A DNA stretch of 22,133 nt from Ruminococcaceae bacterium UBA5413 (GTDB lineage Bacteria; Bacillota; Clostridia; Oscillospirales; Acutalibacteraceae). Position numbers and translations under genes: made by a program. The notes beneath the pieces were generated by a model that was not told where the DNA came from, did not search any database, and was given only the letters and a program-made list of their open reading frames with translations. Below, in pieces: positions 16,703 through 22,133 of this stretch (positions within the stretch are counted from its first letter, which is position 1; the number at the start of each line of letters is the position of its first letter). The stretch spans positions 45,786-67,918 of the forward strand of contig DHNP01000034.1 in NCBI GenBank assembly GCA_002409585.1, in the 5' to 3' direction.

Positions 16703-16728
16703 AAGCCGGCCGTATAAAAGGCCGGCTT
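16703..16728. repeat. Second GC-rich hairpin after the ackA terminator
   Basis: AAGCCGGCC and GGCCGGCTT form a perfect 9-bp stem with an 8-nt loop, but no T-run follows. Its last two bases start the -35 box of the next gene, so the hairpin DNA abuts that promoter. Confidence 0.6.
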
Positions 16729-16755
16729 GCCAATATTATAAAAGAATGATATAAT
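16727..16755 (+). promoter_or_regulatory. Promoter of the DtxR-like regulator
   Basis: TTGCCA (16727-16732), a 17-nt spacer and TATAAT (16750-16755) preceded by TGA (extended -10). The leader of about 70 nt holds the GGGGGGGA ribosome binding site at 16819-16826. Confidence 0.72.
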
Positions 16756-16832
16756 TATCTAAATATTCTCAGACCCGGCGGATGTTATTTTATGCTTAAT
16801 GACGGTTTCAGCCGGCACGGGGGGGACTTTGT

Positions 16833-17213
16833 GTGAAGATTCAGGAATCAGGGGAAAATTACCTCGAAACCATTTTAATCCTGAAAAACAGGAACGGGTT
16901 TGTGCGCTCGATTGATGTTGCCAACGAACTCGGTTATACTAAGGCAAGCGTAAGCCGCGCAATGAGCATCTTAAAAAAGGCCGGCTACCTTGTAATGGAA
17001 CCTGACGGAGCCCTTGTGCTTACCGAATCCGGCAAGAAACGCGCCGAGGCCATTTACGAGAGGCATAACCTCATTGCCAAATTCCTCGAACTGACTTTGG
17101 GCGTTGATGAGCATACGGCAACCCAGGACTCATGCCGCATAGAACACATAATAAGCGAGGAAAGCTTCAGCCGTATCAAAAAATATGTCAAAAAAGCGGA
17201 AAACGGCCAATAG
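16833..17213 (+). CDS. DtxR/MntR-family metal-dependent repressor
   Basis: A 126-residue regulator with an N-terminal winged helix (VRSIDVANELGYTKASVSRAMSIL, about 24-47) and a dimerisation and metal-binding domain. It has no SH3-like third domain, so it is MntR-sized. Metal-site positions compare with the family as follows: E12 and H78 are conserved, and C101-R-I-E104-H105 has the cysteine of DtxR/IdeR rather than the glutamate of MntR. N9 replaces Asp8 of MntR or Met10 of DtxR. The GTG start at 16833 follows a G-rich ribosome binding site by 6 nt. Iron is the likelier metal on this evidence, but that is inference. The next gene begins 27 nt later. Confidence 0.88.
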   Translation: MKIQESGENYLETILILKNRNGFVRSIDVANELGYTKASVSRAMSILKKAGYLVMEPDGALVLTESGKKRAEAIYERHNLIAKFLELTLGVDEHTATQDSCRIEHIISEESFSRIKKYVKKAENGQ

Positions 17214-17240
17214 CCGCTGTGAAAGGATTGTAGAAACCAA

Positions 17241-18143
17241 ATGGATTACGTCTCTATAAAATGCCCGCACTGCGGGAAAGAGTTAAAAGTCCCCGCTGAT
17301 GCCGAAAAAATCGTATGTATGTTCTGCGCTGAGCCTATCATTATGGGCGGCGGCACGGAGGGTGCGCCCGCCGCGGAAAGTGCGCAAGAGCCCGCGGCGG
17401 TCGGTGAAGCAAAAGCGGCTGTGCCTGAAGGGATATTTTCATTTAAAATAAGTTTAGACCAAATGAATGCGAAAGTGTATCCGTCGGTCTTTGAAAATTT
17501 CCAGAAAGTTATGTCGCCATTTTGGCCGGCTTTTGAAAGGGCCGCGTCGCAGGCTCCGGAGAGAACCGCCGAAGAAATATCGGACAGGCTTGTTTCAGGT
17601 TACTCGGCACAGGTTTCGGATGATGATAAAAAACACGACTCAAACAAATACTTTGACTGCCGCTTTACAATCACGGCACTGCTCATACCTGCCATACTTG
17701 AGCGTAAGAATGAAGCCTCCGAAAAGCTTGCCGATGTTTTTCTCAAGAAGTGGAACGAAAAGTATCCTAAGCGCCCCCTTGGAAAAGCTTCATATGATAT
17801 GATTTTAAAAGGTTTTAAAAAGAAATACTGCTTTGTTACGACGGCTACGTGCCTTGCGCTGAAAAAAGGCGACGGCTGCCGTGAACTCAACATGTTCCGC
17901 AGTTTCCGTGACAACTGGATGCTTGGCACGGCAGACGGCGGCGCTAAAGTGACGGAGTATTACCTTTTTGCGCCTATTGTGGTCAGCGCTATAAACAGCT
18001 CGCCTGAGCCTGAAAGGGAGTACGGCAGGATATGGGATTCATACCTAATGCCGTGCCTTGGCCTTTTAGAGACAGGCGAAAACGTTAAGTGTGAACAGAA
18101 ATATGAGCGCATGATGTGCGAGCTTGAGGAAAAATGGCTTTAA
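17241..18143 (+). CDS. Zinc-ribbon protein with CFI-box-like C-terminus, unknown function
   Basis: A 300-residue soluble protein in three parts. A zinc ribbon comes first (C8-x2-C11, C26-x2-C29). An Ala/Glu/Pro-rich linker (about 36-62) leads to a helical middle. The C-terminal part opens CFVTTATC (197-204), continues ELNMFRSFRDNWML, and has VTEYYLFAPIVVSAI. That pattern resembles the CFI-box C-terminal domain ('CFIATA...LR.FRD..L...G...v..YY..sP'), whose function is unknown. ATG 17241 has only a distant AAGG (14 nt), so translation may be coupled to the upstream gene. Its place 27 nt behind a metal repressor suggests co-transcription, but not a defined role. Confidence 0.72.
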   Translation: MDYVSIKCPHCGKELKVPADAEKIVCMFCAEPIIMGGGTEGAPAAESAQEPAAVGEAKAAVPEGIFSFKISLDQMNAKVYPSVFENFQKVMSPFWPAFERAASQAPERTAEEISDRLVSGYSAQVSDDDKKHDSNKYFDCRFTITALLIPAILERKNEASEKLADVFLKKWNEKYPKRPLGKASYDMILKGFKKKYCFVTTATCLALKKGDGCRELNMFRSFRDNWMLGTADGGAKVTEYYLFAPIVVSAINSSPEPEREYGRIWDSYLMPCLGLLETGENVKCEQKYERMMCELEEKWL

Positions 18144-18147
18144 CATA

Positions 18148-18171
18148 GCTTACATGCCATGGTATGTAAGC
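18148..18171. repeat. 24-bp near-perfect palindrome after the zinc-ribbon gene
   Basis: GCTTACAT pairs with ATGTAAGC, and the centre GCCATGGT continues the symmetry with one G-T pair. It lies 4 nt after the stop at 18143. No T-run follows directly, so it is either an imperfect terminator or an mRNA 3' end stabiliser. Confidence 0.45.
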
Positions 18172-18202
18172 CGCGCGTGAAAGCACGGGGACTTTTTTGA
18201 GG

Positions 18203-18231
18203 GCCGTGCCTGCCTTATGCGGCAGCACGGC
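18203..18231. repeat. GC-rich hairpin upstream of the tRNA promoter
   Basis: GCCGTGC-C-TGCC pairs with GGCA-GCACGGC across TTATGC: an 11-bp stem with one bulged C and no T-run. With the palindrome at 18148 it makes two structured elements between the protein gene and the tRNAs. Confidence 0.4.
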
Positions 18232-18277
18232 GTGATTCCCTGTTCTTCGCGCCTTATCGACTTTTTCTCAAAAGGCC

Positions 18278-18306
18278 TTGACAAAATCACTTTAAAATGA
18301 TATATT
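18278..18306 (+). promoter_or_regulatory. Promoter of the tRNA-Thr-Tyr operon
   Basis: TTGACA (18278-18283), exactly 17 nt, then TATATT (18301-18306) preceded by TGA. This is close to consensus, as is usual for stable RNA. The start would be near 18313. Confidence 0.85.
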
Positions 18307-18313
18307 AATAAAG

Positions 18314-18329
18314 CGCTGTTAAAACAGCG
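18314..18329 (+). other. 5' leader hairpin before tRNA-Thr
   Basis: CGCTGTTAAAACAGCG folds into a 6-bp stem with a TAAA loop at the predicted 5' end of the precursor, 4 nt before the mature tRNA. It may protect the precursor or guide processing. Confidence 0.4.
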
Positions 18330-18333
18330 GTTT

Positions 18334-18409
18334 GCTGGCGTAGCTCAGTTGGTAGAGCAGCTGATTTGTAATCAGCAGGTCGTGAGTTCGAGTCTCTCTG
18401 CCAGCTCCA
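18334..18409 (+). tRNA. tRNA-Thr (anticodon TGT)
   Basis: A 76-nt cloverleaf. The acceptor arm GCTGGCG pairs with TGCCAGC (one G-U). The D arm is GCTC...GAGC and the anticodon arm GCTGA-TTTGTAA-TCAGC exposes TGT. A T arm contains GTTCGAGTC. The CCA end is encoded after discriminator T. It reads ACA and related threonine codons. Confidence 0.95.
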
Positions 18410-18427
18410 CAGATTAGTGGTAAAAGC

Positions 18428-18452
18428 GGGCTTTGTTTTTTTTACAAAGCCC
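18428..18452 (+). other. Intercistronic hairpin between the two tRNAs
   Basis: GGGCTTTGT and ACAAAGCCC form a perfect 9-bp stem around seven T. There is no T-run after it, so it is more likely a processing or spacer structure than a terminator. Confidence 0.5.
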
Positions 18453-18459
18453 CATATAC

Positions 18460-18545
18460 GGAGGAGTTCCAGAGCGGTCAAATGGGGCAGACTGTAAATC
18501 TGTTGCCTTACGGCTTCGTTGGTCCGAATCCAACCTCCTCCACCA
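18460..18545 (+). tRNA. tRNA-Tyr (anticodon GTA)
   Basis: An 86-nt class II tRNA. The acceptor GGAGGAG pairs with CTCCTCC and discriminator A with encoded CCA follows. The anticodon arm GCAGA-CTGTAAA-TCTGT exposes GTA. A long variable arm (around GCCTTACGGC) is typical of bacterial tRNA-Tyr. The T arm is GTTGG-TCCGAAT-CCAAC. Confidence 0.95.
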
Positions 18546-18550
18546 AGAAT

Positions 18551-18583
18551 AAACCCGCATGGCTTTTTGCCGTGCGGGTTTTT
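18551..18583 (+). terminator. Rho-independent terminator of the tRNA operon
   Basis: AAACCCGCATGGC pairs with GCCGTGCGGGTTT (one G-U) around TTTTT and runs into a T-tract. It starts 5 nt after the tRNA-Tyr CCA. Confidence 0.92.
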
Positions 18584-18604
18584 CTCTGTTTTTTATTCTT
18601 TTTG

Positions 18605-18650
18605 GCTCAATGTCAGGGGCTGGGGTTAGCCCCAGCCCCTGACATTGAGC
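18605..18650. repeat. Perfect 21-bp-arm inverted repeat (46 nt)
   Basis: Arms 18605-18625 and 18630-18650 are exact reverse complements around TTAG. Each arm begins GCTCAATGTCAGG and ends in a GGGGCTGGGG block, giving a very stable hairpin. It lies between the tRNA terminator and the end of the convergent PPOX gene. No clear T-run follows on either strand, so it resembles a REP-like or small mobile palindromic element more than a terminator. Only one copy is seen in this window. Confidence 0.8.
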
Positions 18651-18704
18651 TTTCCCGGTTTTTAGCAGGGAGAAGGCATGGATGACTGTTAATGCGCCGG
18701 TGTG

Positions 18705-19100
18705 TTAAAATTTAATGACTTTTGTGTCCCCTGACGATGAGTATATTGTCGCAGTAGCATCTTTAAGGTAAAGGACCTCGGTGTTGCCGTCGTCTGCCGA
18801 ATATAATTTTTGAAGAGCGGGGTATGCGTCAAGCATATGCTGCCTTGCTTCGCGCCTGTCGTCCTCGACTGCGACGGCTTCCACCCTTATCCATTTATCG
18901 TCGCCGAGCAGGCCGCAGATTTCTATTTTAGGGTTTGCCCGCATCTGCTCAGCAACTTTTTTGGATTTGCCGGTCTGTATATACAGCTTGCCCTCAAAAA
19001 TATCAATGGTGCCGAAAGGGCGCACCCTTGGCTGGTCTCCGTCCATAGTGGCTAAATAATAAGCTCCGCATTTCTTTAAAAAATCGTATACTTCCTTCAT
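18705..19100 (-). CDS. Pyridoxamine 5'-phosphate oxidase-fold (FMN-binding) family protein
   Basis: A small 131-residue split-barrel protein of the PPOX family. It has KKCGAYYLATMDGDQPRVRPFG near the N-terminus, the strand pair KLYIQTGKSKKVAEQMRANPKIEICG, and WIRVEAVAVEDD. These match the FMN-binding PPOX-like oxidoreductases common in gut anaerobes. The substrate is unknown, and it is not the PdxH vitamin B6 enzyme. The start is ATG at 19100 with GGAGG 8 nt upstream on the reverse strand; in-frame upstream codons to 19133 lie outside this site. It is monocistronic and convergent with the tRNA operon. Confidence 0.87.
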   Translation of the reverse strand: MKEVYDFLKKCGAYYLATMDGDQPRVRPFGTIDIFEGKLYIQTGKSKKVAEQMRANPKIEICGLLGDDKWIRVEAVAVEDDRREARQHMLDAYPALQKLYSADDGNTEVLYLKDATATIYSSSGDTKVIKF

Positions 19101-19147
19101 AGCTTGTACCTCCGTAATGAAAGTTAAAAACAATATTTTACTTTTCT

Positions 19148-19156
19148 ATTATAACA
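19148..19156 (-). promoter_or_regulatory. Promoter of the PPOX gene, extended -10
   Basis: On the reverse strand TGTTATAAT is a perfect extended -10, about 50 nt before the ATG. The hexamer at the -35 position (CTTCAT) is poor. Confidence 0.55.
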
Positions 19157-19400
19157 CTTTTTTAATATGCATGAAGCCTGCCAATATAAAGATTTTCTTT
19201 TAAATTTTATAAAAACAGCCTTTAAAGGGCTTTTATACCAGGCGGCCGCCTTTGCACGGGCGTTCCAAAATATGACCGTGCAGAATTTTAATGTGAGTGT
19301 TGCGTATTGCTGACAATTTAGTTTTTTTTTAGGATAGACTGCCAAAAGCAAAAAGTTTAATATATTTATATAAAATTATTATATATCAGGGAGGATTTTT
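19157..19400. other. Gene-free AT-rich gap with one GC palindrome
   Basis: I find no supported gene here. AGGCGGCCGCCT (19240-19251) is a perfect 12-bp palindrome in otherwise AT-rich DNA. AT-rich sequence near 19359-19385 could hold a promoter for the small gene at 19401, but no hexamer pair is convincing. AGGGAGG at 19388-19394 is a good ribosome binding site. Confidence 0.5.
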
Positions 19401-19536
19401 ATGAAAAAGACAGTAAGAGTTATTTCACTTGCGATGTCGGCTGTTATGGCCGCGTGCATGTTTTCCGGCTACGGCTAACTTCAGCATCACCCCGAGAATC
19501 GAAGGTGAGTCGGCCCTCGGACGCTTCCGCGTTTAG
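19401..19536 (+). pseudogene. Frameshifted remnant of a small secreted protein gene
   Basis: ATG 19401, 6 nt after AGGGAGG, begins MKKTVRVISLAMSAVMAACM, a textbook signal peptide with a lipobox-like AVMAAC. The frame stops at TAA 19476-19478 after 25 codons. Removing one G near 19467-19468 restores a frame that reads FSATANFSITPRIEGESALG and ends at TAG 19534-19536. An Ala-x-Ala signal cleavage site (ATA/NFS) appears exactly at the junction. This suggests a single-base insertion in a secreted-protein gene whose mature part is also truncated. A genuine 25-residue peptide or a sequencing error are alternatives. Confidence 0.5.
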
Positions 19537-19539
19537 TTG

Positions 19540-19566
19540 ATGCATTTACGCGCTGCGTTTATGCAT
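19540..19566. repeat. Interrupted palindrome after the signal-peptide remnant
   Basis: ATGCAT-tt-ACGC, then GCT, then GCGT-tt-ATGCAT: 10 of 12 arm positions are symmetrical. It lies directly after the remnant's TAG and may mark a rearrangement point or a weak terminator. The sequence from 19567 to 19755 shows no gene. Confidence 0.35.
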
Positions 19567-19755
19567 TCTGATGGGGAACTGCGGCGGATAAATAGCAGGC
19601 AAGCGCTTTGACCGGCGGGTTAAGGTGCCTGCCTGTATTGGCTTTTACTGTAAATTTGATTGGAATGATTGACATTTTTGAAGTATATTGACAAAATAAA
19701 AGCGCTTAAAAGCAAAAAATGTCAAATAATTTGCAATAAGTATGAATAAACTGTT

Positions 19756-19774
19756 ACAAAAGTAGAACTTTTGT
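19756..19774. promoter_or_regulatory. Inverted repeat upstream of the purine permease promoter
   Basis: ACAAAAGT-AGA-ACTTTTGT is a perfect 8+3+8 inverted repeat, with TTA/TAA extending it across one extra base. It ends 12 nt before the predicted -35, where a regulator could bind. No purine riboswitch core is seen in this leader. Confidence 0.45.
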
Positions 19775-19786
19775 GTAAATAACCCA

Positions 19787-19815
19787 TTGCGTTCGTGTTG
19801 AAAATCCATTATACT
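19787..19815 (+). promoter_or_regulatory. Likely promoter of the purine permease gene
   Basis: TTGCGT (19787-19792), a 17-nt spacer and TATACT (19810-19815). The -35 is weak and the -10 good. The leader of about 60 nt carries a small hairpin, CCGGCA-agacc-TGCCGG, at 19840-19856, before AGGAGG at 19870-19875. Confidence 0.45.
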
Positions 19816-19882
19816 GAATAAATAAGACAAACAGTTGCACCGGCAAGACCTGCCGGCCAATTTTATTGCAGGAGGAATTACA

Positions 19883-21340
19883 ATGGAAGAAAGCAAGAAG
19901 ACACCGTACCATCCAAAGGGGGACTTTTTTGACCTCAAAAGGAACGGTACAAGCGTACGTAAGGAAATTTTCGCGGGGCTGACAACATTCTTTACAATGT
20001 CGTACATTCTGTTTGTAAACCCGCAGGTGCTCGGGCAGACGGGCATGGACCAGCAGGCTGTTTTCTTAGCGACCATCATAGCTTCCACTATAGGCACACT
20101 CGTTATGGGCCTGTTTGCCAACGTGCCTTACGCGCTGGCTCCGGGCATGGGGCTTAACGCCTTCTTTACGTACACGGTCTGTTTTGCACTCCATTTTACG
20201 TGGCAGCAGGCCCTCGCAATGGTATTTATATGCGGGCTTATAAATATCCTCATAACTGTGACTAAATTCCGTAAAGCAATTATAAAGTCCATTCCAAGAA
20301 GCGTGCAAAACGCCATCGGAGGCGGCATAGGCATTTTTGTAGCCTATATAGGCATAAAAGACGCCGGCCTGCTCCAGTTTACGAGCGACCCGGGAACATA
20401 TACGCTTACCGACAGCAAAACGGTCGTGGCCTCAGGCAGCGCAGTGCCGGCTATTGTTTCGCTCAACACGCCGTCGGTCCTTCTCACCCTGTTCGGCATA
20501 GTCCTCATTGTAGTGCTGCTGATGTTAAACACCAAAGGCGCTATACTCATAGGGATAATCGCGACGACATTAGTCGGCATACCGTTCGGCGTAACGGACT
20601 TTTCAGGCGCATCTATTTCTTTCGCGACGCTCGGCGAGTCTTTTTCAAGGCTTGGCACTACGTTCGGAGCGGCGTTCGGCCCGCAGGGCATGGGTTCGCT
20701 TTTTGCCGACTCAAGTAAAACGCTGCTCGTTATAATGACGATTTTTGCCTTCAGCCTTTCAGACACGTTCGACACCATCGGCACGTTCATAGGCACCGGC
20801 CGCCGCACCGGCATTTTCAGCGAAGCCGATGAGAAGGCGCTTGAAAAGAGCCGCGGCTTTAACACAAAAATGGACAGGGCTCTTTTTGCGGATGCCATCG
20901 CGACGTCGATAGGCGCGATTTTCGGTACATCAAACACTACTACTTACGTAGAAAGCGCGGCGGGCATAGGCGCCGGCGGCCGCACGGGCCTTACGAGCGT
21001 TACTACGGCAGTCATGTTCCTTATTTCAATAGTTATTGCGCCTGTAGCGGGATGTATACCGGCAGCGGCTACCGCACCAGCGTTGATAATAGTCGGCATT
21101 ATGATGATGAGTTCGTTTAAGGAGATAGACTGGCCGAACCTTGAAGAAGCCATCCCGGCTTTTGGCGCGGGCATCTTCATGGCCCTGTGCTACAGCATTT
21201 CATACGGCATAGCGGCAGGATTTATTTTCTACTGCATCGTAAAAATGGCAAAAGGCAAATTTAAAGAGATACACCCAATCCTTCTCGTGTCAGCTATTTT
21301 GTTCATACTGAATTTCATTGTACTTGCCGTCCTTCAGTAA
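19883..21340 (+). CDS. NCS2-family purine permease (AzgA/PbuG type)
   Basis: A polytopic inner-membrane transporter, probably a proton symporter for adenine, guanine or hypoxanthine. The 485-residue protein has AzgA-subfamily motifs: EIFAGLTTFFTMSYILFVNP (28-47), VPYALAPGMGLNAFFTY (81-97), FSLSDTFDTIGTFIGTGRR, and SNTTTYVESAAGIGAGGRTG. The alternating hydrophobic segments fit about 12-14 membrane spans. ATG 19883 has AGGAGG 7 nt upstream; the in-frame ATG at 19835 has none. It is monocistronic and ends at a terminator. The exact base transported cannot be read from sequence. Confidence 0.94.
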   Translation: MEESKKTPYHPKGDFFDLKRNGTSVRKEIFAGLTTFFTMSYILFVNPQVLGQTGMDQQAVFLATIIASTIGTLVMGLFANVPYALAPGMGLNAFFTYTVCFALHFTWQQALAMVFICGLINILITVTKFRKAIIKSIPRSVQNAIGGGIGIFVAYIGIKDAGLLQFTSDPGTYTLTDSKTVVASGSAVPAIVSLNTPSVLLTLFGIVLIVVLLMLNTKGAILIGIIATTLVGIPFGVTDFSGASISFATLGESFSRLGTTFGAAFGPQGMGSLFADSSKTLLVIMTIFAFSLSDTFDTIGTFIGTGRRTGIFSEADEKALEKSRGFNTKMDRALFADAIATSIGAIFGTSNTTTYVESAAGIGAGGRTGLTSVTTAVMFLISIVIAPVAGCIPAAATAPALIIVGIMMMSSFKEIDWPNLEEAIPAFGAGIFMALCYSISYGIAAGFIFYCIVKMAKGKFKEIHPILLVSAILFILNFIVLAVLQ

Positions 21341-21380
21341 AATATTATTTATATTATAAAAAATAAACCGTAAATTTTAG

Positions 21381-21425
21381 AAAAGCCTGTGTTTGTGCGG
21401 TTTTCGCCGCTTCACAGGCTTTTTA
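21381..21425 (+). terminator. Terminator of the purine permease gene
   Basis: AAAAGCCTGTG pairs with CACAGGCTTTT around an inner GCGG-ttttcg-CCGC stem, and the 3' arm runs into TTTTT. It starts 40 nt after the stop. Confidence 0.88.
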
Positions 21426-22028
21426 CAACTCCGATTTTTGATGAAAAATCAACAGAAAATCAACAGAGCCGGGAAAATCAACGGCTTCACCAATTCACCC
21501 CCGGCGGCGGTCAAATATAAAAATATATATGTACCTATTCGCCCGGGAGCAGTACCGTTAGTGTCAAAAACGAATAGTGTTATATTACTATCTCTTTTCT
21601 GTTGCCTGTTGATACCATACAGATTAGTATTTATCTTTTCAATGGCACAGTGCAACAGTGTCGCACAGTGTCAAGCCGGGCGAAATAGTACCAACCCGGG
21701 AAAATCTGAAAATTTCGCTTGAAAAATGTGTAATAAATCGCCTGTTTTCTTAGTGTTGGTAGCTCTGCACTACTCCGGGCGGCGGTGTCCTCGCTGGTGT
21801 TATCTGTTGGGGCTTGCTGTAACTGGTGTATGGTGTTCCGCTGGTGGTGTCCGTTTTGCTGTGAGCTGGTGGAGAGCTTGCAAACGAACCGCAACACCTC
21901 GCCCGGGTGGTGTTCCGTCTCGGATTCCTTGAAAAAATCGGTCAAAAATCCTTTTTAGGTAGGAAGGTAGGACGGCGGCGCAACGTGTACGCTCTCACAG
22001 GCTCACAGGGCTTTATACAGGTGTTCTA
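21426..22028. other. Gene-poor, repeat-rich tract of different texture
   Basis: About 600 bp without a convincing gene, unlike the dense coding to the left. Besides the 11-bp repeats it holds an imperfect inverted repeat (GTACCTATTCGCCCGG at 21531-21546, matching the complement of 21676-21691 at 13 of 16 bases). ACAGTG occurs three times (21647, 21655, 21665) and CGCCCGGG twice (21540, 21900). GGTGT(T)CC-like words are clustered at 21781-21917, including an exact TGGTGTTCCG pair. A reverse-strand frame at 21631-21945 (TTG start, 104 residues, Gln/Thr-rich) is open but has no recognisable family. It could be the edge of an accessory element. Confidence 0.4.
21445..21484. repeat. Three 11-bp direct repeats (AAAATCAACRG)
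   Basis: AAAATCAACAG occurs twice in immediate succession (21445-21455 and 21456-21466), and AAAATCAACGG follows at 21474-21484. Short tandem sites of this kind can be protein-binding iterons or recombinase arm sites; no protein gene here explains them. Confidence 0.55.
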
Positions 22029-22133
22029 ATGCTGTTGATGTGTTCTATATCACTCGCAGACAAAACGCCAACAGAGAGCCACACGGAGCCACTACAACAG
22101 CACACGCCAACTGGAGTTGTCAAGAATGGTTCA
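22029..22133 (+). CDS. Possible start of an unidentified gene, cut by the window end
   Basis: ATG 22029 has AGGTG about 5 nt upstream. The frame stays open for 35 codons to the last base, reading MLLMCSISLADKTPTESHTE and then PLQQHTPTGVVKNGS. A second in-frame ATG lies at 22038. The sequence is polar, and I recognise no family. An open reverse-strand frame over the same bases (ending at 22013) is a competitor. Too short to be sure it is coding. Confidence 0.3.
   Translation, partial: MLLMCSISLADKTPTESHTEPLQQHTPTGVVKNGS

Noticed and set aside
18148..18240. Small RNA gene or CRISPR-like repeats among the hairpins before the tRNAs
   Set aside because: The hairpins are unrelated to each other and not regularly spaced, and no promoter precedes them.
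18334..18650. Element integrated at the tRNA genes
   Set aside because: Both tRNAs are complete, and no integrase or direct repeat of a tRNA 3' end is present nearby.
18482..18685. Forward open frame of 67 codons beginning inside tRNA-Tyr
   Set aside because: It starts in the tRNA, runs through the terminator and the 46-nt hairpin, and has no ribosome binding site or family resemblance.
19124..19351. Reverse-strand open frame of 75 codons upstream of the PPOX gene
   Set aside because: It is Lys/Tyr-rich from AT-rich DNA, has no ribosome binding site, and overlaps the PPOX promoter.
19776..19882. Purine riboswitch before the permease gene
   Set aside because: I could not find the conserved core or the two loop-loop partners. 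Only a 6-bp hairpin and an inverted repeat are visible.
21393..21722. Forward open frame of 109 codons after the permease
   Set aside because: It begins inside the terminator hairpin, has no ribosome binding site, and its translation resembles no family.
22013..22132. Reverse-strand frame open from the window end to a stop at 22013
   Set aside because: Forty codons with CCC and Ser/Val runs and no recognisable family. The forward frame at 22029 has a better start signal, though neither is proven.

Overview
This window looks like an ordinary chromosomal segment of a Clostridia-class Firmicute, probably a gut anaerobe related to the Oscillospirales. The evidence is the order tig-clpP-clpX-lon-engB, a Rex redox repressor, acetate kinase, strong AGGAGG ribosome binding sites, sigma-A-type promoters that often carry an extended -10 (TGnTATAAT), and frequent ATA, AGG and CTT codons. 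The family-level assignment is inference. I see no rRNA, CRISPR array, transposase or integrase.

Layout. (1) 1-893: the C-terminal end of a probable threonine synthase, then a calcineurin-like metallophosphoesterase. (2) 942-7531: a protein quality-control block with trigger factor (tig), ClpP, ClpX and Lon, plus the ribosome-assembly GTPase EngB. It has its own promoters before tig, before clpP (weak) and before lon. (3) 7582-8111: a small DUF134 DNA-binding protein followed by a long, nearly symmetrical terminator hairpin. (4) 8124-12821: a forward operon, acn (aconitase), a TraX-family membrane protein, icd (NADP isocitrate dehydrogenase, eukaryotic-like type) and rex. A good promoter precedes it, and a Rex-operator-like sequence overlaps its -35 box. 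The enzymes make 2-oxoglutarate from citrate, and the NADH/NAD sensor Rex ends the operon, so redox feedback on the oxidative TCA branch is a reasonable inference. (5) 12828-15194: two reverse-strand genes, a mutarotase-fold-like protein and tmcAL (tRNA-Met cytidine acetate ligase). (6) 15250-16698: ackA (acetate kinase), divergent from tmcAL across a shared promoter region with an 8+3+8 inverted repeat. (7) 16703-18143: a DtxR/MntR-type metal repressor and a zinc-ribbon protein with a CFI-box-like C-terminus. (8) 18278-18583: tRNA-Thr(TGT) and tRNA-Tyr(GTA), both with encoded CCA, from one promoter to one terminator. A perfect 21-bp-arm inverted repeat follows. (9) 18705-21425: a reverse-strand PPOX-fold flavoprotein, a roughly 780-bp gap with a decayed signal-peptide gene, then an AzgA/PbuG-type purine permease. 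(10) 21426-22133: non-coding-looking, repeat-rich DNA of different texture, with a possible gene start running off the window end.

No clearly new multi-gene system is visible. The points most worth following are the putative Rex operator on the acn-rex operon, the inverted repeat between tmcAL and ackA (two genes that share acetate), the 46-nt perfect hairpin at 18605-18650, the frameshifted secreted-peptide gene at 19401, and the repeat-rich right end, which may be the edge of an accessory element.
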